A stretch of 64,000 nt of DNA from assembly GCA_028278555.1 (NCBI GenBank), contig JANQEA010000083.1, positions 27,885 to 91,884 of the forward strand, given 5' to 3'. Both the position numbers and the translations under genes were made by a program. This document shows positions 38,436 through 47,551 of this stretch, in pieces. The DNA comes from Candidatus Bipolaricaulota bacterium (GTDB lineage Bacteria > Bipolaricaulota > Bipolaricaulia > UBA7950 > UBA9294). The notes under the pieces are model-generated. The model was not told the DNA's origin. It worked only from the letters and a program-made list of their open reading frames with translations, and made no database searches. Each line of letters opens with the position of its first letter. Positions within the stretch are counted from its first letter, which is position 1.

Positions 38436-38747
38436 ATGCACAAGATACGAAAAGGGGATCGGGTTCAGGTTGTCGCCGGGAACGACCGTGGCAGGATCGG
38501 CAGGGTCCTGACGGTGATCCCGGAGAAGAACCGGATCATCGTCGAGAACGTGAACATGATTACCAAGCACCAGCGCGCGACGCAGAGCCTTCGCCAACCC
38601 GGGATCGTCCAGCGTGAGGGGACGATTCACATGTCGAACGTGATGCCGATCTGCCCCGAATGCGACGAGCCGACCCGCGTCGGTTTCACCGAGGTCGAAG
38701 GGCGGAAGATGCGCGTCTGCAAGCAATGTGGGGAGATCTTCGAGTGA
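38436..38747 (+). CDS. rplX: 50S ribosomal protein L24
   Basis: 103 aa. KOW motif RKGDRVQVVAGNDRGRIGRV and a C-terminal zinc ribbon CPECDEPTRVGF...CKQCGE, as in the zinc-carrying L24 group. Its stop overlaps the rplE GTG by 4 nt. Confidence 0.97.
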   Translation: MHKIRKGDRVQVVAGNDRGRIGRVLTVIPEKNRIIVENVNMITKHQRATQSLRQPGIVQREGTIHMSNVMPICPECDEPTRVGFTEVEGRKMRVCKQCGEIFE

Positions 38748-39280
38748 CGATGCTACGCGAGCGATATACGAACGAGATTGCGCCGAAGCTGAGGGAGGAA
38801 CTGGAGCTCGGAAACGCCATGGAGACGCCCCGCGTGCTGAAGGTGGTCGTCAACATGGGGGTCGGCGACAAGGACAATCCGAAGGTGCTCGAGGGAGCGG
38901 TGAACAACCTGACGAAGATGACCGGCCAGAAGCCGGTCGTCACCAAGGCGAAGAAGTCGATCTCCGACTTCAAGCTCGTGCAGGGAGATCCGATCGGCTG
39001 CATGGTGACGTTGCGTCGGGAGCGAGCCTATGAGTTCCTGAACCGGCTGTTCAATGCGGTTCTCCCCGGGATCCGTGACTTCCGCGGGCTTTCCTCGGGA
39101 GCATTCGACGGCCGAGGGAATTACACGCTCGGACTGAGCGAGCAGATCACGTTCCCCGAGATCGAGTACAACGAGGTCGTGAAGACTCAGGGGATGGATA
39201 TCACGATCGTCACCTCGGCGAGGAACGATCGTGAAGGCTACGCGCTGCTCAAGGGACTCGGATTCCCGTTCAAGGACTAG
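38744..39280 (+). CDS. rplE: 50S ribosomal protein L5
   Basis: 178 aa. It binds 5S rRNA. LKVVVNMGVGDKDNPK, TGQKPVVTKAKKSISDFKLVQG split across two blocks, RDFRGLSSGAFDGRGNYTLGL are typical. Start is GTG within GTGA; an ATG two codons later is an alternative. Confidence 0.97.
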   Translation: MTMLRERYTNEIAPKLREELELGNAMETPRVLKVVVNMGVGDKDNPKVLEGAVNNLTKMTGQKPVVTKAKKSISDFKLVQGDPIGCMVTLRRERAYEFLNRLFNAVLPGIRDFRGLSSGAFDGRGNYTLGLSEQITFPEIEYNEVVKTQGMDITIVTSARNDREGYALLKGLGFPFKD

Positions 39281-39289
39281 GGGGCGAAG

Positions 39290-39475
39290 ATGGCACGAAC
39301 ATCTCTGATCGTGAAGAGCAAGAAGACGCCGAAGTTCAAAGCGCGGGCGTACCATCGCTGCACCCTGTGCGGACGTCCTCATGGGTACATCCGCGATTTC
39401 GGGATCTGCCGACTGTGCTTCCGAAAGCTGGCACACCACGGAGAGATCCCCGGCGTGAAAAAGGCAAGCTGGTAA
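39290..39475 (+). CDS. rpsN: 30S ribosomal protein S14, zinc type
   Basis: 61 aa. The short, zinc-binding form with [20 protein letters not shown] (four Cys). This type is found in Firmicutes, Thermus, Thermotogae and many deep lineages, unlike the longer zinc-free form of E. coli. Confidence 0.97.
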   Translation: MARTSLIVKSKKTPKFKARAYHRCTLCGRPHGYIRDFGICRLCFRKLAHHGEIPGVKKASW

Positions 39476-39484
39476 GGGGAGACG

Positions 39485-39889
39485 ATGATTCCATATCCGA
39501 TTGGCGACATGCTCACGCGGATTCGCAACGCGAGCCGCCGCTATCACCCGGACGTGACGATGCCGCATTCGAAGATGAAGGAATCGGTCGCGCGGATCCT
39601 CGAGCAAGAAGGCTACATCGAGGGGTTCGAGGTGATCGAGCAGCAGCCGCAATCGCAGCTGCGGATCCGGCTGAAGTACAAGGGTGAGCGGACGGCGGCG
39701 CAGCAGGCGATCAGCGAGATCCGACTGGTGAGCAAACCGAGCCGGCGTGTCTACGCGGGGAAGGGCGAGATCCCTCAGCCGCTCGCCGGTATGGGGGTCG
39801 CGATCGTCTCGACGTCGCAGGGAATCCTGTCCGGGAAAGAGGCAAAGGCACGCGGGATCGGCGGCGAGATCCTCTGCGAGGTCTGGTAG
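39485..39889 (+). CDS. rpsH: 30S ribosomal protein S8
   Basis: 134 aa. PIGDMLTRIRNASRR, the C-terminal STSQGILSGKEAKARGIGGEILCEVW. S8 represses the spc operon in E. coli by binding rplE mRNA; a site was not looked for in detail here. Confidence 0.97.
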   Translation: MIPYPIGDMLTRIRNASRRYHPDVTMPHSKMKESVARILEQEGYIEGFEVIEQQPQSQLRIRLKYKGERTAAQQAISEIRLVSKPSRRVYAGKGEIPQPLAGMGVAIVSTSQGILSGKEAKARGIGGEILCEVW

Positions 39890-39900
39890 GAGACGCAACG

Positions 39901-40455
39901 ATGTCCAAGGTTGGCAAGGTTCCGATTGCGATTCCCGACGGAGTCAAGGTGTCCGTCGGAGCGGGCAGGCTCACGGTCGAGGGGAAACACGGTCGACTCG
40001 AGCAGCCGTTCCGTCCCGACATGGTGGAGATCGTTGTCGACGCCGGGCAAGCGACGGTGACGCGTCGCCGGGAGGGGAAGGAATACCGTGCGTTCCACGG
40101 CCTGTACCGAAGCCTGCTCGCGAACATGGTCTATGGCGTGTCCGAGCGGTGGGAGAAGTCGCTGTTGGTTCGCGGGCTCGGGTATCGGGCGCGGCTGCAA
40201 GGGACGACGTTGATCCTCGACCTTGGCTATTCAACGCCGATGGAGTACGAGCTTCCGGCCGAAGTCGAGGCGGAGCTGCCGAATCCGAACGAGATCATCC
40301 TCCGCGGTGCGAACAAGCAGCAGGTCGGACAGGTGGCGGCGGAGATTCGCGCATTCCGGAAGCCGAACGTCTACGACGGGAAGGGCATCCGTTACAGGGA
40401 CGAGCAGGTCATCCAGAAGGCCGGGAAGCTCGGTGGGCCCGGAGCGGCCGTCTAG
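39901..40455 (+). CDS. rplF: 50S ribosomal protein L6
   Basis: 184 aa. MSKVGKVPIAIPDGVKV, two similar domains, VRGLGYRARLQG, and the C-terminal PNVYDGKGIRYRDEQVIQKAGK are conserved. Confidence 0.97.
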   Translation: MSKVGKVPIAIPDGVKVSVGAGRLTVEGKHGRLEQPFRPDMVEIVVDAGQATVTRRREGKEYRAFHGLYRSLLANMVYGVSERWEKSLLVRGLGYRARLQGTTLILDLGYSTPMEYELPAEVEAELPNPNEIILRGANKQQVGQVAAEIRAFRKPNVYDGKGIRYRDEQVIQKAGKLGGPGAAV

Positions 40456-40469
40456 GGAGAGTGAAGGCG

Positions 40470-40832
40470 ATGGCAAGATTCGATCGAGCCGCCGAGCGGC
40501 TGAAACGGCATAGACGGATTCGCAAGAAGGTCTGCGGCACGAGCGAGCGGCCTCGTCTCTGCGTAACCAAGACGCTCCGGCACCTCTACGCGCAGGTGAT
40601 CGACGACGAAGCCGGTCGGACGCTCCTCCAGGCGACGACGCTCGATCCGGAGATCCGCGGCGACGTGTCGGGTCCGAACGTTGCTGCCGCCGAGAAGCTC
40701 GGAACGGTCCTGGCGGAGCGGGCGACAAAAAGCGGAATCGAGGGTGTCGTCTTCGATCGTGGCGGCCATCCGTATCACGGAGTGATCACCTCCTTCGCGG
40801 AGGCATGTCGCAAAGGGGGATTGCGATTTTGA
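40470..40832 (+). CDS. rplR: 50S ribosomal protein L18
   Basis: 120 aa. It carries 5S rRNA. RLKRHRRIRKKVCGTSERPRL, VVFDRGGHPYHGVITSFAEACRKGGLRF. ATG at 40470 is preferred; a GTG at 40461 is an alternative. rpsE overlaps its end. Confidence 0.96.
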   Translation: MARFDRAAERLKRHRRIRKKVCGTSERPRLCVTKTLRHLYAQVIDDEAGRTLLQATTLDPEIRGDVSGPNVAAAEKLGTVLAERATKSGIEGVVFDRGGHPYHGVITSFAEACRKGGLRF

Positions 40833-41326
40833 GAACACACGACGAGTTTGAGAACGAGATCATCGATATTCGTCGCGTCAGCAAGGTGACAAAGGGTGGC
40901 CGGAACCTCCGGTTCCGGGTCACGATCGTCGTCGGCGACAAGAACGGGCGCGTCGGTGTCGGTGTCGGGAGCACGACCGAGATTCCCCGCGCGATCCAGC
41001 AGGCGATCCGCGACGCGAAGAAGAACGTCATCCACGTCAACATGGACGAGAAGACGATCCCCCACGAGGTGACCGGGAAGTTCAAGGCCGGGCGCGTGCT
41101 GCTCAAGCCGGCGCATCCCGGGACCGGGGTCATCGCCGGGACGACCGTCGGCGCGATCTGTCGGCTCGTCGGGATCGACGACGTGCTGACCAAGTCAATC
41201 GGAACGACGAACCCGCTGACGCTCTCTCGCGCGGCGATCAACGGACTTGCGTCGCTGCGGAATCGCCGCGAGATCGAGGAGTTGCGCGGTGTCGCGGTCG
41301 GCCAGGAGGTCGCGGATGAGGCTTGA
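40805..41326 (+). CDS. rpsE: 30S ribosomal protein S5
   Basis: 173 aa. IDIRRVSKVTKGGRNLRFRV, VGDKNGRVGVGVG, and GTGVIAGTTVGAICRLVGI are typical. Start uncertain: ATG at 40805 overlaps rplR by 28 nt; a TTG at 40829, overlapping the rplR stop as TTGA and with GGGGGA about 9 nt upstream, is equally plausible. rplO begins 11 nt before its end, leaving no room for rpmD. Confidence 0.96.
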   Translation: MSQRGIAILRTHDEFENEIIDIRRVSKVTKGGRNLRFRVTIVVGDKNGRVGVGVGSTTEIPRAIQQAIRDAKKNVIHVNMDEKTIPHEVTGKFKAGRVLLKPAHPGTGVIAGTTVGAICRLVGIDDVLTKSIGTTNPLTLSRAAINGLASLRNRREIEELRGVAVGQEVADEA

Positions 41327-41762
41327 GGATCTTCGCCCGACCAAGGGGAGCACGCATCGGCGGAAGCGGGTCGGCCGTGGGTACGGATCGGGGCATGGCG
41401 GCCACGAGTCCGGCCGGGGAACCAAGGGCCAGAACTCGCGGAGCGGTGGCGGCGTTCGCCTCGGTTTCGAGGGTGGGCAGACGCCCATCTGGATGCGGTT
41501 TCCGAAGCGGGGTTTTCGCAACTACACGCGAATCGAGTACGCCTGCGTCAACGTCGATACGCTCGGTGAGCGGTTCGATGCGAACGCCGAGATCGATCTG
41601 AATGCGCTCCTCGAGGCGCACATCGTCAAGGGGCGAATCGAACGGCTGAAGATCCTCGGTCGTGGAGAGTTGACGATACCGCTGACCGTGCGAGCGAATC
41701 ATTTCACCGCGGAGGCGAAGCGGAAGATCGAAGAGGCAGGAGGAAAGGCCGAGGTGATCTAG
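41316..41762 (+). CDS. rplO: 50S ribosomal protein L15
   Basis: 148 aa. MRLEDLRPTKGSTHRRKRVG, GRGYGSGHGGHESGRGTKGQ, GFEGGQTPIWMRFPKRGF, and late VRANHFTAEAKRKIEEAGG fit. The ATG lies inside the end of rpsE, after GGAGG. Confidence 0.97.
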   Translation: MRLEDLRPTKGSTHRRKRVGRGYGSGHGGHESGRGTKGQNSRSGGGVRLGFEGGQTPIWMRFPKRGFRNYTRIEYACVNVDTLGERFDANAEIDLNALLEAHIVKGRIERLKILGRGELTIPLTVRANHFTAEAKRKIEEAGGKAEVI

Positions 41763-41764
41763 CG

Positions 41765-43054
41765 ATGTGGGAGAAGTTTGCCAGCCTGTTCAAGGTCCCC
41801 GAGCTGAGGAAGCGAATCCTCTTCACCCTCGGTGCGATCATTATCGTCCGCCTCGGAACACACATCACGGTTCCCGGCGTCGACGCCGAAGTGCTGCGCA
41901 ACTTCTTCGCCCAGCAAGAGGGCGGAATCTTCGACTTCTTCAACATGTTCACCGGCGGAGCATTGCAACGCTTCTCGCTCTTCGCCCTCGGCGTGACGCC
42001 CTACATCAACGCGTCGATCATCTTCAGCCTGCTGACCGCGGTCATCCCGAAGCTGAAGGAACTCCAGCAGCAGGGGCGCGAAGGCCGGAGGAAGATCACG
42101 TCCTACACGCGATACGCAACCGTCGCGCTGGCGATCGTCCAAGGCGCGGCGATGACCTCGCTGATTCGCGGTGCGATGCCGGCCGGGGCCGGCATCTGGT
42201 TCTATGTCACGACGATCGTCTCGCTGACAACCGGCACGATCTTCCTGATGTGGCTTGGTGAGCGGATCACCGAGAACGGAATCGGAAACGGGATCAGTAT
42301 GATCATCATGATCAGCATCCTGTCACGATTCCCGGCCAACCTGAATCAGCTGTGGACTGACATCAGTACCGGGTCGGTCCACGCCATCTGGGGGCTCGCG
42401 TTCATTGCGCTGCTCATCGTCGTCATCGCCGGCATGACAATGGTCCAGCAGGGGCAGCGGAAGATCTCGATTCAGTACGCGAAGCGGACGATGGGGCGAC
42501 GGATCTACGGCGGCCACACGTCGCATCTCCCGATGCGCGTCAACCAGGGCGGCGTCATCCCGGTCATCTTCGCCTCGGCGCTGCTCAGCCTGCCGGTGAC
42601 GCTGTTCAACGCGATTCCGAGTCTCAACTGGATCGTCCCGTACGTGCAGACCGGGAGCATGGCCTACATCATCACGTACGTCGTGCTGATCTTCTTCTTC
42701 ACGTACTTTTATAGCTCGATCGTCTTCGACCCGAACGACATCGCGAAGAACATCCGCGAAGCGGGTGGGTTCATCCCCGGCGTCCGCCCGGGCAAGCCGA
42801 CGGCCGAGTACATCACCGGCGTCCTCAATCGGATGCTGCTGATCGGTGCCTGCTTCCTGTCGTTCGTCGCCGTGTTGCCGTTCATTCTCTCGACCGTCAG
42901 CGGTTCGCAGTCGATGTTCCTCGTCGGCGGCACATCGCTGCTGATCGTGGTAGGTGTCGGCATCGACACGATCATGCAGATCGAAGCGCATCTCGTGATG
43001 CGTCACTACGAGAGCCTGACGAAGTCGGGACGGCTGCTCGGACGGCGAGGGTAG
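41765..43054 (+). CDS. secY: Protein translocase subunit SecY
   Basis: 429 aa, ten membrane helices expected. The channel subunit of the Sec translocase. LGTHITVPGVD, FFNMFTGGALQRFSLFALGVTPYI (plug and TM2 region), IVVIAGMTMVQQGQRKISIQYAKR cytosolic loop and HLPMRVNQGGVIPVIFASALL are typical. Starts 2 nt after rplO; adk follows by 4 nt. Confidence 0.98.
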   Translation: MWEKFASLFKVPELRKRILFTLGAIIIVRLGTHITVPGVDAEVLRNFFAQQEGGIFDFFNMFTGGALQRFSLFALGVTPYINASIIFSLLTAVIPKLKELQQQGREGRRKITSYTRYATVALAIVQGAAMTSLIRGAMPAGAGIWFYVTTIVSLTTGTIFLMWLGERITENGIGNGISMIIMISILSRFPANLNQLWTDISTGSVHAIWGLAFIALLIVVIAGMTMVQQGQRKISIQYAKRTMGRRIYGGHTSHLPMRVNQGGVIPVIFASALLSLPVTLFNAIPSLNWIVPYVQTGSMAYIITYVVLIFFFTYFYSSIVFDPNDIAKNIREAGGFIPGVRPGKPTAEYITGVLNRMLLIGACFLSFVAVLPFILSTVSGSQSMFLVGGTSLLIVVGVGIDTIMQIEAHLVMRHYESLTKSGRLLGRRG

Positions 43055-43058
43055 ACGC

Positions 43059-43697
43059 TTGCCTCCACAGCTGACACGGATTGCGCTCCTCGGTCCTCCA
43101 GGAGCCGGCAAAGGCACGCAGGCGAAGCGGATCGTCGAGCGGCTCGGTCTTGTTCATCTCTCGTCGGGTGACATCCTCCGCGATGAAGTCGCGAAGGCGA
43201 CCGATCTCGGTCGGACGGCGAACACGTACATGGAACGCGGCGAGCTCGTCCCGGATGGGCTGATCATCGACATGATCCGTGGCAGGATCGAGGCGGCTGA
43301 GGCCGGATTTCTCCTCGATGGATTCCCGCGGACGGTCGACCAGGCCGAGGCGCTCGGTGCCATCACTCCGCTGGAGGTCGTGGTCAACATCGGACTCACA
43401 AGAGATGAAGTCGTCCGGCGTCTGACGGCGCGTCGGGTCTGCGAAGGATGCGGGAAGATCTACAACCTCCTCTACGACCCGCCGGCGGACGCGTCGATCT
43501 GTCCGTCCTGCAGCGGCAGGCTGCTGCAGCGAGACGACGACAAGGCGGACGTGATCGAGAACCGCTACGACGTCTACGAGCGATCGACGGCTCCGCTGAT
43601 CGACTACTACCGGGAACGGGGCCTGCTCCGCGATGTCGACGGATCCCGCTCGAGCGACGCAATCACGGCCGACATTCTGGCGATCCTGAACGGATGA
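43059..43697 (+). CDS. adk: Adenylate kinase, zinc-LID type
   Basis: 212 aa, TTG start. It balances ATP, ADP and AMP. P-loop GPPGAGKGT near 13-21, DGFPRT near 90, LID with CEGCGKIYN and CPSCSG (four Cys, a zinc site). Stop overlaps the map ATG. Confidence 0.96.
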   Translation: MPPQLTRIALLGPPGAGKGTQAKRIVERLGLVHLSSGDILRDEVAKATDLGRTANTYMERGELVPDGLIIDMIRGRIEAAEAGFLLDGFPRTVDQAEALGAITPLEVVVNIGLTRDEVVRRLTARRVCEGCGKIYNLLYDPPADASICPSCSGRLLQRDDDKADVIENRYDVYERSTAPLIDYYRERGLLRDVDGSRSSDAITADILAILNG

Positions 43698-44470
43698 TCC
43701 CGCTCAAGTCGGCTCCCGACGTCACCGTCATGCGCGAGAACGGCGCTGTGCTTGCCGAGATTCTGCAGACCCTCCGCGAGGAGGTCCGCCCGGGGCGGAC
43801 GACGGCGCACTTCGATCGAATCGCCGAAGAGCTGATCCTCGAATCCGGCGGTCGCCCGTCGTTCAAGGGGTATCAAGGGTATCCGGCATCGATCAATGCG
43901 TCGATCAACGAGGAAGTCGTTCACGGGATCCCATCGGATGATCGGAGGCTTCAGGACGGAGATGTCTTCTCGATCGACATCGGTCTGATCCGTGACGGTC
44001 TGCACGTGGATACGGCGACGACGATGGCGGTCGGGGAGGTCGACGAGAAAGCGCGTCGACTGCTCGATGTTGGGGAACGAAGCTTGTGGGAAGGGATTGA
44101 GCAAGTTAGAATTGGAAACCGGTTGTCCGACATTTCGCACGCGATCGGCTCCTTCGTTTCTGCGGAGGGGTTTCATGTGGTGAAGGAGTACGTCGGACAC
44201 GGAATCGGGAGAGCGTTGCACGAGGATCCACAGATCCCGAACTACGGTCCACCCGGAACGGGAGCACGGCTGAAACCGGGGATGAGCTTCGCCATCGAGC
44301 CGATGGTGAAGACCGATCCACTCCCGACACAAGTGAAAGCGGACAAGTGGACTGTCGTGACGGGGTCCGGTGGATTGTCTGTGCATTTCGAGCACACCGT
44401 TGTGCTGACAGAGGATGGAGCGATTGTTGTGACACAAGGAGGTGACAACGGGCGAAGTGGCAACGAATGA
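43694..44470 (+). CDS. map: Methionine aminopeptidase, type I
   Basis: 258 aa. It removes the initiator Met. Metal ligands: [16 protein letters not shown] (two Asp), [12 protein letters not shown] (His), IEP (Glu) and [10 protein letters not shown] (Glu). The ATG overlaps the adk stop (ATGA). Its stop lies inside infA. Confidence 0.96.
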   Translation: MIPLKSAPDVTVMRENGAVLAEILQTLREEVRPGRTTAHFDRIAEELILESGGRPSFKGYQGYPASINASINEEVVHGIPSDDRRLQDGDVFSIDIGLIRDGLHVDTATTMAVGEVDEKARRLLDVGERSLWEGIEQVRIGNRLSDISHAIGSFVSAEGFHVVKEYVGHGIGRALHEDPQIPNYGPPGTGARLKPGMSFAIEPMVKTDPLPTQVKADKWTVVTGSGGLSVHFEHTVVLTEDGAIVVTQGGDNGRSGNE

Positions 44471-44696
44471 AAGACGCGGAGGAAAGAAGGACGTGATCCG
44501 ACAACGCGGCGAGGTCATCGAGAGCCTTCCCAGTTCGATGTTTCGTGTCAAGCTGGACAACGAGCACGTCGTTCTCTGCCACATCTCCGGTCGGATCCGC
44601 AAGCACTACATTCGGATCTTGACGGGAGATCGCGTGATCGTCGAGTTCTCGCCGTACGACCTGTCCAAGGGACGGATCGTCTATCGAGAGAGCTGA
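44442..44696 (+). CDS. infA: Translation initiation factor IF-1
   Basis: 84 aa from the GTG at 44442. The OB core [37 protein letters not shown] and [14 protein letters not shown] is intact. The start is uncertain: this GTG is directly next to AAGGAG, and another GTG at 44457 would give a length nearer the usual 72 but sits 15 nt from it. Either way there is a short N-terminal extension (ERRGG) over the family norm. Confidence 0.93.
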   Translation: MTTGEVATNERRGGKKDVIRQRGEVIESLPSSMFRVKLDNEHVVLCHISGRIRKHYIRILTGDRVIVEFSPYDLSKGRIVYRES

Positions 44697-44713
44697 TCGA
44701 ACGCCCGGCCATC

Positions 44714-44827
44714 ATGAAGGTAAGAAGCTCGGTCAAGAAGATGTGTGCTAGGTGCAAGGTGATCCGTCGCGAGGGACGGCTGCGGGTCATCTGTCGGAAC
44801 CCCAAGCACAAACAGCGACAAGGGTAA
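44714..44827 (+). CDS. rpmJ: 50S ribosomal protein L36
   Basis: 37 aa, [20 protein letters not shown] at the start and ending KHKQRQG. Zinc ligands C11, C14, C27 and H33 (C+ type). Canonical place between infA and rpsM. Confidence 0.97.
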   Translation: MKVRSSVKKMCARCKVIRREGRLRVICRNPKHKQRQG

Positions 44828-44838
44828 GGGGAGAGCGT

Positions 44839-45204
44839 ATGGCGCGAATAGCCGGAGTCAACCTGCCGAACAACAAGCGGATCGAGGTCGCGTTGACGTA
44901 CATCTACGGCATCGGGAGGACGAGGGCGGCTGAAGTGATTGATCAGACCGGGATCTCGCCCGACGTCCGTGTGAAGGACTTGACGGAGAACGAGGTCAAC
45001 GCACTCCGACGTGAGATCGAGCAGTTGATGGTCGAGGGAGACCTCCGCCGGCGCGTCCAGGGGAGCATACAGCGGCTGAAGGACATCAACGCCTACCGAG
45101 GAATTCGTCACGCAAAGCGACTTCCGGTTCGCGGTCAGCGAACGCGCTCGAACGCGCGAACGTGGAAGGGCCCCCGGCCGGCGAAGGCCGGGAAGAAGAG
45201 GTAG
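44839..45204 (+). CDS. rpsM: 30S ribosomal protein S13
   Basis: 121 aa. [54 protein letters not shown], and a basic tail. AGGGGAGAG precedes the ATG. Confidence 0.98.
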   Translation: MARIAGVNLPNNKRIEVALTYIYGIGRTRAAEVIDQTGISPDVRVKDLTENEVNALRREIEQLMVEGDLRRRVQGSIQRLKDINAYRGIRHAKRLPVRGQRTRSNARTWKGPRPAKAGKKR

Positions 45205-45206
45205 AG

Positions 45207-45551
45207 ATGGCGAAGAACATCAAGCTCGAGCGCGCACAGATTCACATCCATGCGACGTTCAACAACACGATCATCACGGTCACAGACCTCAACGGCAATC
45301 CGGTGACGTGGAAGAGTCCGGGCGTTGTCGGATACAAGGGATCGAGAAAAGGGACCCCGTATGCGGCGCAAATCGCGGCCGAATCGCTGTCACGAGAGAT
45401 GAAGGACATGGGGATCCGCTCGGTGACGATCGAGGTCAAGGGGACCGGTTCGGGGAGGCAGTCGGTGATCCAGACGATCAAGTCATCCGGCATCCGCGTG
45501 GAGGAAGTGAAGAACGTCACACCGGTGTCCCACAGCAAGGGGAGACGATAA
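45207..45551 (+). CDS. rpsK: 30S ribosomal protein S11 with an atypical C-terminus
   Basis: 114 aa. IHATFNNTIITVTDLNGNPV, GVVGYKGSRKGTPYAAQIAAE and IKSSGIRVEEVKNVTPVSH are typical. The normal end (HNGCRPPKRRRV-like) is replaced by HSKGRR and a stop, so the Asn-Gly that forms isoaspartate in E. coli S11 is missing and the tail is shorter. The stop overlaps rpsD by 1 nt. Confidence 0.95.
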   Translation: MAKNIKLERAQIHIHATFNNTIITVTDLNGNPVTWKSPGVVGYKGSRKGTPYAAQIAAESLSREMKDMGIRSVTIEVKGTGSGRQSVIQTIKSSGIRVEEVKNVTPVSHSKGRR

Positions 45552-46174
45552 TGGGGCGCGAAACGGGCGGGAAGTGCAAGCAATGCCGCAGGGAAGGGGA
45601 GAAGCTCTTCCTCAAGGGGGAGCGTTGCTATACGCGTAGCTGTGGCGTGACGCGGAAGTCGAAGCCGCCGGGCGAAGGACCGAAGCGGCGGCGTCCGCGA
45701 CGGAGCCAGTATCAGCTCCATCTCCGCGCGAAGCAGAAGGCGCGGAGGATCTACGGCATCCGTGAGCGGCAATTCCGCAACTACCTTGCGATGGCGAAGC
45801 GGAAGAAGGGCGTCACCGGCGAAGCGCTACTCACCCTGCTCGAGCGACGGATGGACAACATGGTCTATCGGGCCGGCCTCGCGTCGTCGAGACAGCAGGC
45901 CCGCCAGATGATCACGCACGGACACTTCGAGTTGAACGGCCGCGCGACCAACGTCCCGTCGGTGCTTCTGCGGGAGGGCGACCTCGTCGCCGTCAAGGAA
46001 GGACGACGCGAGCGTGTCAAGGCGATCGTTGAAGCGGCAGTCGATCGCGACGCTCCGGCGTGGCTGGAGCGTAACGTCGACACGATGAGATTCCAGGTCC
46101 TCGCCATGCCGAACGTCGAGCTGACGGGGCAGAACATCGAAGCGAACCTGATCGTCGAGTTCTACTCCCGCTAG
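45551..46174 (+). CDS. rpsD: 30S ribosomal protein S4, zinc type
   Basis: 207 aa. It starts assembly of the 30S body. N-terminal Cys cluster CKQCRREGEKLFLKGERC...C, then RESQFxxYL-like RERQFRNYLAMAKRKKG, MDNMVYRAGLASSRQQARQMITHGHF (S4 RNA-binding domain), and the final ANLIVEFYSR. Confidence 0.97.
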   Translation: MGRETGGKCKQCRREGEKLFLKGERCYTRSCGVTRKSKPPGEGPKRRRPRRSQYQLHLRAKQKARRIYGIRERQFRNYLAMAKRKKGVTGEALLTLLERRMDNMVYRAGLASSRQQARQMITHGHFELNGRATNVPSVLLREGDLVAVKEGRRERVKAIVEAAVDRDAPAWLERNVDTMRFQVLAMPNVELTGQNIEANLIVEFYSR

Positions 46175-46183
46175 GAGGTGGCG

Positions 46184-47137
46184 ATGGACGAAGTGGTCTT
46201 CCCCAAGAGCATCAAGGTCGAGGAGCTAACCGAGACCGTCGGCAGGATCGTCATCGAGCCGCTCGAGCGCGGATTCGGCACGACGTTCGGGAACTCGCTC
46301 CGGCGGACGCTCCTGACGGCGATCCCCGGTGCGGCGGTCGTACGCGTTCGGTTCTCCGGCAAGTACCATGAGTACGACACGATCGAGGGAGTCAAAGAGG
46401 ACATCCTCGAGATCATCCTCAATCTGAAGAGCCTCGCCCTCCGTCTGCACGGTGACGAGCTCCAGCGGATCACGCTGGCGAAGAAGGGTGCAGGGAAGGT
46501 GACCGCCGCCGATCTGGATCTTCCGCCCGGCATCGAGGTGATCGACCCCAAAGTCGAGATCGCGACGCTGAACACGAAAGGGGCGCTCGACATCGAGCTC
46601 GAGGTCGAGACGGGTTTCGGCTACGTTCCGGCGGAGATGAACCGGCTCGAGGATGCTCCGCTGTCGGTGATCCCGATCGATGCGGACTTCTCGCCCGTAC
46701 GGAAGGTCAACTTCACCGTCGAGGAGACGCGCGTCGGCGGCAAGACCGGGTACGAACGGCTGATCCTCGAGATGACGACCAACGGGGGGATCAAACCTGA
46801 AGAGGCACTCTCCGAGGCAGGTCGCCTGATGAAACGGCACCTCGACCTATTCGACAACTTCGCCGAGCATCCGTACGGCATCTCGGCCGAGGAAGCCGAA
46901 GAGGCCGAGGCGGAGGAGCTGGCGATCCCGCTCGTCGATCTCGACATCGACCAGCGTGCATGCAATCTGCTGCACGAGGCGGACATCACCATGCTGAATC
47001 AGCTCCTCGAGCATCCGCGCGAGGAACTCCTCGACATCCACGGATTCGGCGGCAAGACGCTGAGCAAGGTCGAGGACCGTCTCGCGGAACTCGGCTACGC
47101 GTTGAAGAGCGAAGGAGAGGCGAACGATGAGGCATAG
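46184..47137 (+). CDS. rpoA: DNA-directed RNA polymerase subunit alpha
   Basis: 317 aa. Dimer-forming N-terminal domain (FGTTFGNSLRRTLLTAIPGAAV near 33) and the C-terminal HhH domain (VDLDIDQRACNLLHEADI..., IHGFGGKTLSKVEDRLAELGY) with the DNA-contacting Arg. The ATG at 46184 is 6 nt after AGGAGG; a GTG at 46178 overlaps that site and is less likely. rplQ overlaps the last 11 nt. Confidence 0.98.
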   Translation: MDEVVFPKSIKVEELTETVGRIVIEPLERGFGTTFGNSLRRTLLTAIPGAAVVRVRFSGKYHEYDTIEGVKEDILEIILNLKSLALRLHGDELQRITLAKKGAGKVTAADLDLPPGIEVIDPKVEIATLNTKGALDIELEVETGFGYVPAEMNRLEDAPLSVIPIDADFSPVRKVNFTVEETRVGGKTGYERLILEMTTNGGIKPEEALSEAGRLMKRHLDLFDNFAEHPYGISAEEAEEAEAEELAIPLVDLDIDQRACNLLHEADITMLNQLLEHPREELLDIHGFGGKTLSKVEDRLAELGYALKSEGEANDEA

Positions 47138-47483
47138 ACGAACCGTCGACAAGATCGGGATGGTCCGCGCGCATCGGAAGAGCGTGCTTGCCAATCTCGC
47201 CAGCGCGCTGATCATGCACTCGAAAGTCGATACGACCTACACGCGCGCGCGCGCCGGCCAGCGGTTCGCCGAGCGGCTGATCACGCTAGCGAGACGCGGT
47301 GACTTGCACGCGCGCCGGCTCGCCTTCTCGCGGCTCCGCGACAAAGCGGCCGTGACCAAGCTGTTCGAGGAGATCGGCCCGAAGTATCAGGATCGACCGG
47401 GCGGATACACCCGGGTCGTGAAGCTCGGCCCCCGCCGGGGGGATGGGGCGGAGATGGCCCGCCTGATGCTGATCGAAAGCTAG
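47127..47483 (+). CDS. rplQ: 50S ribosomal protein L17
   Basis: 118 aa. MRHRRTVDKIGMVRAHRKSV, TTYTRARAGQRFAERLITLARR, GGYTRVVKLGPRRGDGAEMARL. Last gene of the ribosomal cluster. Confidence 0.98.
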   Translation: MRHRRTVDKIGMVRAHRKSVLANLASALIMHSKVDTTYTRARAGQRFAERLITLARRGDLHARRLAFSRLRDKAAVTKLFEEIGPKYQDRPGGYTRVVKLGPRRGDGAEMARLMLIES

Positions 47484-47512
47484 CAGAGAACGACTCGAGC
47501 GATCTATGTTGC

Positions 47513-47546
47513 GCCCCGCACGAATCGTGCGGGGCGGTTTCATTTC
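47513..47546 (+). terminator. Terminator of the ribosomal cluster
   Basis: GCCCCGCAC-GAATC-GTGCGGGGC (47513-47535) followed by GGTTTCATTTC. A strong stem, with a moderately T-rich tail. It lies between two converging genes. Confidence 0.75.
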
Positions 47547-47551
47547 TCCGT

